DNA of 8,385 bases. It comes from Planctomycetaceae bacterium (lineage in GTDB: Bacteria > Planctomycetota > Planctomycetia > Pirellulales > Thermoguttaceae). Position numbers and translations under genes: made by a program. The notes beneath the pieces are model-generated. The model did not search any database. It was not told the DNA's origin and was given only the letters and a program-made list of their open reading frames with translations. The stretch covers positions 1 to 8,385 of the forward strand of contig JAISJZ010000325.1 of NCBI GenBank assembly GCA_031261125.1, read 5' to 3'. Shown in pieces: positions 1 to 7,197 of the stretch. How positions within the stretch are numbered: the first letter of the stretch is position 1; every line of letters begins with the position of its first letter.

Positions 1-1
1 A

Positions 2-241
2 GTACACAAAAGATTCGTTTTTATTCATCCGTTCATTGACGGCAACGGTCGGCTTGCCCGTCTGCTAATGAATCTTTCGTTGTTAAGAAATGATTACACT
101 ATTGCAATCATACCGGCGGTACTTCGGCGGGAGTATATTACTGCTCTTGAAGCGGCACACAAAAATGATACAGCGTTTAGAAAACTGATTGCCGATTGTG
201 TGATTGAAACGCAAAAGGATTTATTACGATTATTAAAATAA
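2..241 (+). CDS. Fic/DOC-family protein, C-terminal part (5' end outside window)
   Basis: The open frame enters from the left edge and ends at TAA 239-241, giving 79 residues. It contains the Fic active-site motif HPFIDGNGRLAR (residues 9-20 of the fragment), matching HPFx(D/E)GNGRxxR with the catalytic His, the acidic metal ligand, the anion-binding GNG and the Arg. Fic enzymes usually transfer AMP (less often UMP or phosphate) from a nucleotide onto hydroxyl side chains of proteins, and many are toxins or stress regulators. Only about 60 residues follow the motif and no winged-helix domain is visible after it, so this looks like a compact Fic protein. I see no C-terminal (S/T)xxxE(G/N) inhibitory helix of class III. 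Any autoinhibitory segment would lie in the missing N-terminus or in a separate antitoxin. Its stop is 2 bases before the fumC start, which suggests co-transcription. Family assignment is firm; target and class are unknown. Confidence 0.9.
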   Translation, partial: VHKRFVFIHPFIDGNGRLARLLMNLSLLRNDYTIAIIPAVLRREYITALEAAHKNDTAFRKLIADCVIETQKDLLRLLK

Positions 242-243
242 AG

Positions 244-1692
244 ATGCGGACAGAACACGACACAATGGGAGCCGTTGAGGTTCCTGATAATGCTTATTAC
301 GGAGCGCAAACGCAGCGGGCGGTTGAAAACTTTCCGATTAGCGGCAAACCGCTTCCGCCGGAATTGATTCACGCTCTCGGTCTTGTCAAATGGGCGGCAT
401 CAAAAGCGAACGAAGAACTCGGAATGTTCGCCAAGTTAGCGAAGCCGCTAGCGGCGCAGCAAATCCAAGCGATTCAGACCGCCGCGCTGGAGGTTGCCGA
501 CGGAAAATTCGATGACCAGTTTCCGATTGACGTTTACCAAACCGGCAGCGGCACGTCAACAAATATGAACGCAAACGAAGTGATCGCAAACCGGGCAATC
601 GAACTCTGCGGCGGTGACCGTTTCAAAAACGAAAAACCAATTCATCCCAACGACCACGTCAATCTGGGACAAAGCACTAACGATATTTTTCCAACGGCGA
701 TTCACGTTGCGGTATCAAGTAAGTATATTGAATTACACGACATTATTTTCAACGCCGCGTTTGTGTTAGAAGAAAAGGCGAACGAGTGGGGTAATATACT
801 GAAAATTGGTCGCACGCATCTTGCAGACGCAACGCCGATGACGCTTGGACAAGAAATATCAGGGTTAGCAGGACAACTAGATAACGCCAATGTCTATTGG
901 TGGGAATCGGTTTTTGAATTGCGGTATTTACCCGTCGGCGGAACGGCAGTGGGAACGGGAATTAACTCGCATCCCGACTTCGGAATGTTAGTCGTTAAAT
1001 ACCTTAACGAACATCTTGGAGGCAAAAATGAAAATGATGAAGATTATATGCAATCTGACCCGTTATCTTTCCGTGTATCTCCCAACCAATTTACGACAAA
1101 TGCACAACGTGATGCTTTGATACACGCTCATTCGCTCATTAAAAGCATTGCCGTTACCGTAATGAACGTCGCTAACAACATTCGTTGGCTCGGTTCGGGT
1201 CCGCGTTGCGGGTTTTACGAAATTATCATTCCCGATTTGCAGCCCGGCAGTTCAATTATGCCCGGCAAAGTCAATCCGGTGCTGTGCGAAGCGTTAATGC
1301 AGGTTTGTGCAAAAGTCATCGGCAACGATGCAACGATAACGACCTGCGGAATGGTCGGCGGACAGTTTCAACTCAACGTAATGATGCCGGTGATGGCGGA
1401 CGTTGCGATTGAAAGCGTAACGATTTTAGCCAACGCGCTCGATGTTTTTACAGAAAAATGTTTGAAAGGATTAGAGGCGAACGAGGAAAAGTGCAAAGAG
1501 AATGTGGAAAAGTCGTTAATGTTAGCGACGGCACTTGTGCCGTACATTGGTTATGAACGCAGTGCCGAAATAGCAAAAACGGCATTCAAGGAAAATAAAA
1601 CGATTCGGCAGGTTTGCGTTGAACGGAACATTTTAGCCGAAGGGGTTTGCCCCTCATTGAACGAAGTGTTAGACCCGCGGAAGATGATTTAG
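244..1692 (+). CDS. fumC: Fumarate hydratase, class II (FumC)
   Basis: This 482-residue protein is predicted to interconvert fumarate and L-malate in the cytoplasmic TCA cycle, as the oxygen-stable homotetrameric class II enzyme without an Fe-S cluster. Family landmarks appear in order: GAQTQRAVENF (20-30), TGSGTSTNMN (100-109), NDHVNLGQSTND (136-147), GRTHLADATP (189-198) with the conserved active-site His192, and the superfamily signature GSSIMPGKVNP (335-345) with the catalytic Ser in the mobile loop. The C-terminus ends in the usual LDPxxM style. It is somewhat longer than the E. coli enzyme (about 467). Part of the excess is an acidic insertion of roughly 10 residues at about 260-274. 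The ATG at 244 puts TMGAVEVP at the expected distance from the N-terminus, and no Shine-Dalgarno precedes it. It starts 2 bases after the Fic stop, so translational coupling is plausible. GSSIMPGKVNP occurs across this superfamily, but the overall motif set fits fumarase rather than aspartase. Confidence 0.96.
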   Translation: MRTEHDTMGAVEVPDNAYYGAQTQRAVENFPISGKPLPPELIHALGLVKWAASKANEELGMFAKLAKPLAAQQIQAIQTAALEVADGKFDDQFPIDVYQTGSGTSTNMNANEVIANRAIELCGGDRFKNEKPIHPNDHVNLGQSTNDIFPTAIHVAVSSKYIELHDIIFNAAFVLEEKANEWGNILKIGRTHLADATPMTLGQEISGLAGQLDNANVYWWESVFELRYLPVGGTAVGTGINSHPDFGMLVVKYLNEHLGGKNENDEDYMQSDPLSFRVSPNQFTTNAQRDALIHAHSLIKSIAVTVMNVANNIRWLGSGPRCGFYEIIIPDLQPGSSIMPGKVNPVLCEALMQVCAKVIGNDATITTCGMVGGQFQLNVMMPVMADVAIESVTILANALDVFTEKCLKGLEANEEKCKENVEKSLMLATALVPYIGYERSAEIAKTAFKENKTIRQVCVERNILAEGVCPSLNEVLDPRKMI

Positions 1693-1707
1693 ATTTACAA
1701 TACCGTT

Positions 1708-2058
1708 ATGCAAAGCGAAACATCAGAGAACAAGAAAGTCGATATGTTTTACCGTTTCGCTTGGGACAGCGAACAGACCGATGAACAAATGTTTCAACTC
1801 GCAGAAGAAGTTGCCGAAAAAGTGAGAGAACAATCACAGCAGATTGCCGCTTGTGCATTTTCCGTTTTGTTTGAATCCGAATTACTCGGATACGCTGCTT
1901 TGGTCTTGTTTGTATTGTCCAATCTGTCCGGTTATGCGGTTTTGCCATTTTTGCACCGCAAACAGGAATTCGCTTTTTATCTTATTGCTCAATCGTTATC
2001 GCTTTGCTCATTTTTCAGCAGTTCTTGGATTGCCATTTCGATTTCCGCAGCGTGTTGA
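1708..2058 (+). CDS. Hypothetical small protein with possible membrane segments
   Basis: This 116-residue ORF starts 15 bases after the fumC stop on the same strand. I do not recognise it. Residues 1-46 are hydrophilic and rich in Glu and Gln, with a helical, possibly coiled-coil stretch (about 25-46). They are followed by two hydrophobic stretches at about 58-82 and 88-112 that could be membrane segments, giving a soluble N-terminal part and a hairpin-like membrane anchor. There is no signal peptide and no Shine-Dalgarno. The position suggests co-transcription with fumC. Doubt remains: the hydrophobic C-terminal third lies antisense to a protein-like minus-strand ORF (1989-2096), so the tail could be spurious or frameshifted. 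The N-terminal half is the more convincing part. No function is proposed. Confidence 0.45.
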   Translation: MQSETSENKKVDMFYRFAWDSEQTDEQMFQLAEEVAEKVREQSQQIAACAFSVLFESELLGYAALVLFVLSNLSGYAVLPFLHRKQEFAFYLIAQSLSLCSFFSSSWIAISISAAC

Positions 2059-2088
2059 CGAAAAACCGACCGCAATACGAAACCGGGG

Positions 2089-5000
2089 CTAACAATCTAA
2101 CACCACCGCGACCGACAGCGTTAACTCTTCGCCGTCAATGTCCTCCGCCGTTCCGTTGTCCGCCACCGCCTTCTTCTTGATGTCCGTTGCCAGCGTTTCA
2201 CCTTTGATGTACTCAAAGTGATGACGCAACGCATTGCCGAGTTTTGCCGACTGCGTTTCAATGCCGACAACGATTCTGTCCGTGTAATTGCAATTCATCG
2301 CTTTGCGCCGGTCTTGAATCAGCCGGACAACTTCCCGCGCCCGACCTTCCGCTAACAATTCGTCTGTCAATTCCGTTGACAACACAACAACGCAAGATGA
2401 ACCCTGTGCCGCTGCCCAGCCGTCCTTCGCCTGCAAACGAACCTGAATTTCATCGGGAAGCAATTCAACAGCCGATATAATCGGCGGCTCTCCGATTTGC
2501 AAAACAATTTTCTTGTTTGCGTCCAATTCCGCAAGCAACGCTGCTGCGTTTGTTTCGGCAAGCAACTTTTTCACGGCGGGTAAATCCTTGCCCAACTTTT
2601 TACCGAGTTTCTTGAAGTCCGGCAGTACGCTAAACGAAACATACCGGTCAAACTCATTGCGGTCTTCCAAAATTTGCACTTCTTTAACGTTCAACTCATC
2701 CTGTACGATTTTCAGGTTGTCCGCCGTTTCGGAACCCGCAAATATGCTGCGGACTTCGTCATTGCTGAACATTACTTTGATGCCGGACAACGGCTGCCGG
2801 ACTTTTAACTTCGCCCCGACCCGCGCAGAACGTCCCAGCGAAACGATTTCGCGGTATAGTTTGATTTCCTTCGACTGCTTTTCGTTAATCAGATTTTCGT
2901 CCGCTTGGGGATAATCGCAAAGATGAACGCTGTTAACGATGGTGCTTGCGCCGTCAGACGGAACGAGTCCTGCCGCCAACTTTTGCCAAATCGTTTCCGC
3001 CAGGAACGGCACAAACGGCGCAATCAGTTTTGTCAAAATAATCAAACATTCGTACAAAGTCCAATATGCATCATACTTCGTTTGATTATCTTCCGTTACC
3101 GCACTCCAAAACCGGTCTCTGCTTCGGCGGACATACCAATTCGACAGCGAATCAACAAACGCTATTAACTCGCCGCAAGCCGTATAGTGGTCGTATTTGT
3201 CCATATAATCGGCAACGGTCTTGTTCGTCTTGTTTAACTCGCTCAAAATCCACCGGTCAAGTTCCGCCCTGTCTTTAACCGGACGGTACGGTTTCGCCGA
3301 CTTGTTTGCTGACGCTAACACAAACGGCGACAGTTGTCCGCTGTCCGCTTCAAACACGTCTTGCCGTACCAATTCCAGAGGATTGAAACCGTCAATCTTG
3401 CTGTACACTCCGTAAAATGAAACGACGTTCTGCAAGCGGATGATAAATTCCGGCAGTGAGTCCTTAATAGCGGCTTCACTGTACCGTATTGCTGTCCACG
3501 GCGTTTGATTGGCGTAAAAATACCATCGCAGCGCATCGGCACCGTACTTGTCGAAAATCTCCGTTGGTTCGCGGTAGTTCCGTTTGCTTTTGGACATTTT
3601 CTGTCCGTCTTCGCCAAGCATCAAACCGAGAACGATACAATTCTTAAAAGGATGAGGATATTTTAGCCGATTGGCTTGCAAATCGCTTACCATTTTCCAG
3701 TCGTCAAACAGCAGCGTACTGATGGCGAGTTGACTGTAAAACCAGCCGCGGGTCTGGTCAATCGCTTCGCTGATAAAGTCCGCCGGAAAATGCTTGCGGA
3801 ACTGCGTGATGCTGTGTTCCTTGTGCGGAAAACCCCATTGTGCAAACGGCATCGCACCGCTGTCGAACCAGCAGTCAATCACTTCGGGAACCCGTTTCAT
3901 TCTCGCATTGTCCGCAAACGGCGACTTGTAAGTAATCGCGTCGATGTACGGCTTGTGAACTATCAAATCATCGCTTAATTCGGGATTAGCACCTTTCGCT
4001 TTTTCCCAGACATCCGTTCCTTGCACATCGGATTTTGCGAGCAATTCCTCGTAGGAACCGATTGCTTCCATTTTACCGGTTTCTTCGCAAACCCAAATCG
4101 GCAACGGCGTTCCCCAGAACCGTTCGCGGGACAACGCCCAATCAACGTTGCTTTCGAGAAAGTTACCGAAGCGTCCGTTCTTGATGTGTTCCGGCAGCCA
4201 GTTGATTTCGGCGTTATTCGCCAGCATCTTGTCCTTAAACTGCGACGTTTTGATGAACCAACTTTTGCGGGGATACTGAATCAGCGGGTCGTTCTCCGAA
4301 CGCCAGCAGAACGGATATTCGTGCAGGTATTGTTCCTGATGTAACAATAACGACTTGGACTTCAAGTCCTTCGTGATGGTCTTATCCGCATCTTTAACCC
4401 AGATACCGGAATAGGGACCGGCAACATCGGTGAACTTACCGTCGGGAGCAACGCAGCAAATCAATTCCGGTTTTTCACTGCCGGATGTTTTTGCCTGTTG
4501 TTCCAGTAAAACATTGTAATCATCTTCGCCGAAAGCGGGAGCAACGTGAACGATGCCCGTACCCGCATCAAGCGACACAAAACCGGCGGAAACAATCCGC
4601 CAGTTCGCTCCGGCACCTTCGGCGCGGGAATAAAAATCAAACGGCGGAATGTAATGCAGACCAACAAGTTGTGAACCTTTGTACGTCTCCAAAACCTCGG
4701 CTTTTTTCTTCACCTTTGTTTCAACGGTCGGAACAAGTTCCTTCGCTAACACGGACAACCGGTCGTCAACCGTTCCGTCTTCGTTTGCCCACCGCACGAG
4801 GGCGTAATCCAAATCAGGATGCACTGCCGCGAATTGATTGCTCGGCAGCGTCCACGGCGTTGTCGTCCAAACAAGCAAGTCAATAACGCCGGTGAAGCCG
4901 AGTTTGGAATTTGTTGCGAATGCCAACTCTTCGTTGAACAACGTCCATTCGCCGTTCGGCAGCGCGTCTTTGAGCGGAAAACGCACCGTCACGCTTGGGT

Positions 5001-5610
5001 CGGCAACTTCGCGGTATCCTTGTCCAACTTCGCCGGACGACAATGCTGTTCCGCCCTGCGCCCACCACCAAACAATTTTATGCCCTTGATAAAGCAGTCC
5101 GCGTTCAAAGAATTGTTTCAACGCCCACCAAACGGATTCAACGTAGGACTTGTGAAACGTAACGTATGCCTCGTCAAGATTAACCCAAAAGCCGATGCGC
5201 TGCGTCAATTCCTCCCACACATCAACGTACCGGAACACGGACTCAATACAGCGGTGAATGAACGGTTCGACACCGTAATTTTCGATGTCCTCTTTACTGT
5301 GAATACCGAGTTCTTTGCAAACCTCGACTTCGACAGGCAGACCGTGAGTATCCCAACCCGCTTTGCGCTCGCACAGGAAGCCCCGCATCGTTTTGTACCG
5401 CGGATACAGGTCTTTGATGGCACGGGTCAAACAATGTCCGGGATGCGGCATTCCGTTAGCGGTCGGCGGTCCTTCGTAAAACACGAACCGCGGCGCATCT
5501 TTCCGGTTTTCCAACGTCTTTTCGTAAATCTTGTTTTCGTTCCAAAAATTGCGGACTGCCTGCTCTTGTTCGGACAAAAACAAAGAATTACTGACTTCTG
5601 CTTCGCTCAT
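2089..5610 (-). CDS. ileS: Isoleucyl-tRNA synthetase, type 2 (eukaryote-like)
   Basis: This 1173-residue class I synthetase is predicted to charge tRNA-Ile with isoleucine in the cytoplasm. The HIGH-type motif is PHPGH (55-59) and the KMSKS motif is at 671-675. The CP1 editing domain shows TTTPWTLPSN (249-258) and GTGIVHVAPAFGEDD (350-364), which carries the conserved editing Asp. The anticodon-binding domain includes SNWYVRRSRDRFW. The long C-terminal part has an LGRSARVGAKLKVRQPL segment typical of the IleS2/eukaryotic type, a type known for frequent mupirocin tolerance. It is longer than usual type-2 enzymes (about 1030-1100). Cysteines usually found in CP1 zinc knuckles are mostly replaced: WWWAQGG at 181-187, CWRSEN at 435-440, CEETG at 508-512 and KSPFADNARM at 562-571. 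ATG at 5610 places the usual N-terminal region correctly. A promoter and inverted repeat lie just upstream, and it converges with the 1708-2058 ORF at its 3' end. Confidence 0.96.
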   Translation of the reverse strand: MSEAEVSNSLFLSEQEQAVRNFWNENKIYEKTLENRKDAPRFVFYEGPPTANGMPHPGHCLTRAIKDLYPRYKTMRGFLCERKAGWDTHGLPVEVEVCKELGIHSKEDIENYGVEPFIHRCIESVFRYVDVWEELTQRIGFWVNLDEAYVTFHKSYVESVWWALKQFFERGLLYQGHKIVWWWAQGGTALSSGEVGQGYREVADPSVTVRFPLKDALPNGEWTLFNEELAFATNSKLGFTGVIDLLVWTTTPWTLPSNQFAAVHPDLDYALVRWANEDGTVDDRLSVLAKELVPTVETKVKKKAEVLETYKGSQLVGLHYIPPFDFYSRAEGAGANWRIVSAGFVSLDAGTGIVHVAPAFGEDDYNVLLEQQAKTSGSEKPELICCVAPDGKFTDVAGPYSGIWVKDADKTITKDLKSKSLLLHQEQYLHEYPFCWRSENDPLIQYPRKSWFIKTSQFKDKMLANNAEINWLPEHIKNGRFGNFLESNVDWALSRERFWGTPLPIWVCEETGKMEAIGSYEELLAKSDVQGTDVWEKAKGANPELSDDLIVHKPYIDAITYKSPFADNARMKRVPEVIDCWFDSGAMPFAQWGFPHKEHSITQFRKHFPADFISEAIDQTRGWFYSQLAISTLLFDDWKMVSDLQANRLKYPHPFKNCIVLGLMLGEDGQKMSKSKRNYREPTEIFDKYGADALRWYFYANQTPWTAIRYSEAAIKDSLPEFIIRLQNVVSFYGVYSKIDGFNPLELVRQDVFEADSGQLSPFVLASANKSAKPYRPVKDRAELDRWILSELNKTNKTVADYMDKYDHYTACGELIAFVDSLSNWYVRRSRDRFWSAVTEDNQTKYDAYWTLYECLIILTKLIAPFVPFLAETIWQKLAAGLVPSDGASTIVNSVHLCDYPQADENLINEKQSKEIKLYREIVSLGRSARVGAKLKVRQPLSGIKVMFSNDEVRSIFAGSETADNLKIVQDELNVKEVQILEDRNEFDRYVSFSVLPDFKKLGKKLGKDLPAVKKLLAETNAAALLAELDANKKIVLQIGEPPIISAVELLPDEIQVRLQAKDGWAAAQGSSCVVVLSTELTDELLAEGRAREVVRLIQDRRKAMNCNYTDRIVVGIETQSAKLGNALRHHFEYIKGETLATDIKKKAVADNGTAEDIDGEELTLSVAVVLDC

Positions 5611-5628
5611 TCTATTTCAACGGGTTGC

Positions 5629-5645
5629 GGTCAAACAATTTGACC
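5629..5645. repeat. Perfect inverted repeat in the ileS leader (operator or 5' hairpin)
   Basis: GGTCAAA-CAA-TTTGACC has 7-base perfect arms and a 3-base spacer. It starts 5 bases downstream of the ileS -10 element, so it spans roughly +1 to +17 of the predicted transcript. An alternative pairing uses ACGGG (5620-5624) with CCCGT (5644-5648), leaving a bulge. It could be a repressor operator covering the start site or a stabilising hairpin at the mRNA 5' end. It is not followed by a T-run in either direction, so it is not a clear terminator for purB. Confidence 0.6.
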
Positions 5646-5649
5646 CGTC

Positions 5650-5677
5650 ATTATAGCACAGAATCGGAAACCGTAAA
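5650..5677 (-). promoter_or_regulatory. Predicted sigma-70-like promoter of ileS
   Basis: Read on the minus strand, a perfect TATAAT lies at 5655-5650. It is preceded by TGC, giving an extended -10 of the form TGnTATAAT. A TTTACG hexamer (4 of 6 to TTGACA) at 5677-5672 sits 16 bases upstream. The predicted transcription start is near 5643-5645, about 33-35 bases before the ileS ATG. The element lies in the 74-base gap after purB, so ileS may be transcribed independently of the genes before it. The hexamers are read directly; promoter activity is inference. Confidence 0.7.
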
Positions 5678-5684
5678 TATATCG

Positions 5685-7109
5685 TCAGACCCGCACTTCG
5701 GCGTTCAGCACGAGCAGTACGTCTTCATACCGCCGCCGCACCGGTTCGACTTGTTTGGTAATAAATTCATCTACTTGTTCCGGCGACCGTCCGACGAAAG
5801 ACATCGGTTCCAATTCCGCATCAATATCGACTTTGGCAAACGCCTCATCGTTCCGCAAACGGTCGAGCAAATCGTTTTCGCCGCCTTCGAGTTTTACAAC
5901 GTCTGCCGCCGCCTGACTGTGTTGCCGGATATGTTCGTGCAAATCCTGCCGGTCGCCGCCTGCCGCAACTGCCGCCATCAGGATATTTTCCGTTGCCATA
6001 AACGGCAGTTCGCTGCGAAGATTCTTCTCTATCACTTTCGGATAGACAACCATATTGTCCGCAATGTTCTGGTACAGTATCAGTACAGCATCCAAAGCGA
6101 GAAACGCTTGCGGAAGCACCAGCCGCCGGTTTGCCGAATCATCCAACGTCCGTTCAAACCATTGCGTTGCAGCAGTCATCGGCGGACTTGTTTGAAGCGA
6201 CATCACGAACCTCGCCAGCGAACAGATTCTTTCGCTCCGCATCGGATTCCGTTTGTACGCCATTGCGCTGGAACCGATTTGATTTTTCTCAAACGGTTCT
6301 TCCATTTCTTTGCGGTGAGCGAGAATTCGCAAATCGGTTGCAAACTTGTGCGAACTTTGGGCGATACAGGAGAGAACGTCGAGAATTTGCGAATCGAGTT
6401 TGCGCGGATATGTTTGACCGGTAATTGCAAACGATTCTGTAAAACCGACTTTTTCGCAAAACAACTTTTCCAACTGCCGCACTCTTTCGTGATTACCGTT
6501 GAAGAGTTTCAGAAAACTCGCCTGCGTTCCCGTCGTCCCTTTGTTGCCGAGCGTCTTGATGCGGCGGATACGCTGTTCGATTTCTTCCAAATCCATTATC
6601 AAATCGTAAGCCCAAAGACACGCCCGCCGTCCGACCGTCTCCGGCTGCGCCGGCTGCAAATGCGTGAACGACAAACACGGTACATCCCGGTACTTCAGTG
6701 CAAATCTTCCAAGCCGGTCAATCACCGTTGCTAACCGTTTTGCAATCATCGTCAACGCTTCACGCAGGAGCAGAGCGTCGCCGTTGTCCGTCACGAAACA
6801 ACTCGTTGCGCCGAGATGAATTATCGGTCGGGCAAGCGGAGCGGCATCGCCGTAAGTGTGGACGTGCGCCATTACATCGTGGCGCAGTTTGTTCTCATAT
6901 TCTGCTGCCTTCTCGAAATCAATGTCGTCGATGTGCTGTTTCAGTTCGTCTATCTGTTCCTGCGAAACGGGCAGACCAAGTTCATACTCGGCTTCGGCGA
7001 GAGCAATCCAGAGTTTGCGCCAAGTCGAGAATTTCCGCTGCGGTCCCCACAGTTGTACCATTTCGCGGGACGCATAGCGGGAAACAAGCGGATTATCGTA
7101 ATCGTGCAT
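5685..7109 (-). CDS. purB: Adenylosuccinate lyase, eukaryote-like type
   Basis: This 474-residue protein is predicted to catalyse two fumarate-releasing steps: SAICAR to AICAR in de novo IMP synthesis, and adenylosuccinate to AMP. Motifs resemble animal ADSL more than the Bacillus-type enzyme: SRYASREM (10-17), RHDVMAHVHTYG (76-87) with an active-site His, IIHLGATSC (96-104), SFTHLQPAQ (147-155) with His150, KGTTGTQASF (190-199), and the catalytic loop GSSAMAYKRNPMRSER (279-294). QWFERTLDDSANRR and LPFMATENI follow, both strongly ADSL-like. The length matches the human-type enzyme (about 484). The signature loop has Ala284 where Pro is usual (GSSAMPxKRNP), while both serines, the Lys and the Asn are kept, so activity is expected. 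ATG at 7109 gives the family-typical N-terminus; no Shine-Dalgarno is visible. It lies between nifU (88-base gap) and ileS (74-base gap) on the same strand. Released fumarate could feed FumC, although the genes are not co-transcribed. Confidence 0.96.
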   Translation of the reverse strand: MHDYDNPLVSRYASREMVQLWGPQRKFSTWRKLWIALAEAEYELGLPVSQEQIDELKQHIDDIDFEKAAEYENKLRHDVMAHVHTYGDAAPLARPIIHLGATSCFVTDNGDALLLREALTMIAKRLATVIDRLGRFALKYRDVPCLSFTHLQPAQPETVGRRACLWAYDLIMDLEEIEQRIRRIKTLGNKGTTGTQASFLKLFNGNHERVRQLEKLFCEKVGFTESFAITGQTYPRKLDSQILDVLSCIAQSSHKFATDLRILAHRKEMEEPFEKNQIGSSAMAYKRNPMRSERICSLARFVMSLQTSPPMTAATQWFERTLDDSANRRLVLPQAFLALDAVLILYQNIADNMVVYPKVIEKNLRSELPFMATENILMAAVAAGGDRQDLHEHIRQHSQAAADVVKLEGGENDLLDRLRNDEAFAKVDIDAELEPMSFVGRSPEQVDEFITKQVEPVRRRYEDVLLVLNAEVRV

Positions 7110-7197
7110 CGCGTTAATAAGTTAAAGAAAATCCTGATTTTTTATGTTTTTGGGCAAAAAGTTTTTAGAAGTCCCTTTTCATCCGGCTAAATGAACG

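Noticed and set aside
94..372. 92-codon minus-strand ORF across the Fic/fumC junction
   Set aside because: It overlaps two well-supported plus-strand genes and has no protein-like features.
1641..1654. AGGGG-TTTG-CCCCT hairpin near the fumC 3' end
   Set aside because: It lies within the fumC coding sequence, has only 5-base arms and no T-run after it, so it is not supported as a terminator.
4819..5643. 274-codon open frame on the plus strand opposite the 5' part of ileS
   Set aside because: It lies antisense to strongly conserved IleS motifs and has no family resemblance; it is explained by codon bias of the real gene.
5611..5684. T-box riboswitch upstream of ileS
   Set aside because: The whole gap is 74 bases and the predicted leader about 35 bases, far too short, and no T-box consensus or terminator is seen.
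6242..6274. PurB as an inactivated enzyme because of the Ala in the signature loop
   Set aside because: All other catalytic motifs and the full length are intact, so a pseudoenzyme is not supported.
5625..6734. 369-codon open frame on the plus strand opposite purB
   Set aside because: It is antisense to a clear PurB, has no recognisable domain, and is rich in Arg, Cys and Phe, as expected from reading the complement of a real gene.
7110..7197. Possible nifU terminator or purB promoter in the AT-rich gap
   Set aside because: The only hairpin-like sequence (GGGCAAAAAGTTTTT...GTCCC, about 7152-7175) has weak A-T pairing with almost no loop, and no -10/-35 pair with acceptable spacing stands out.
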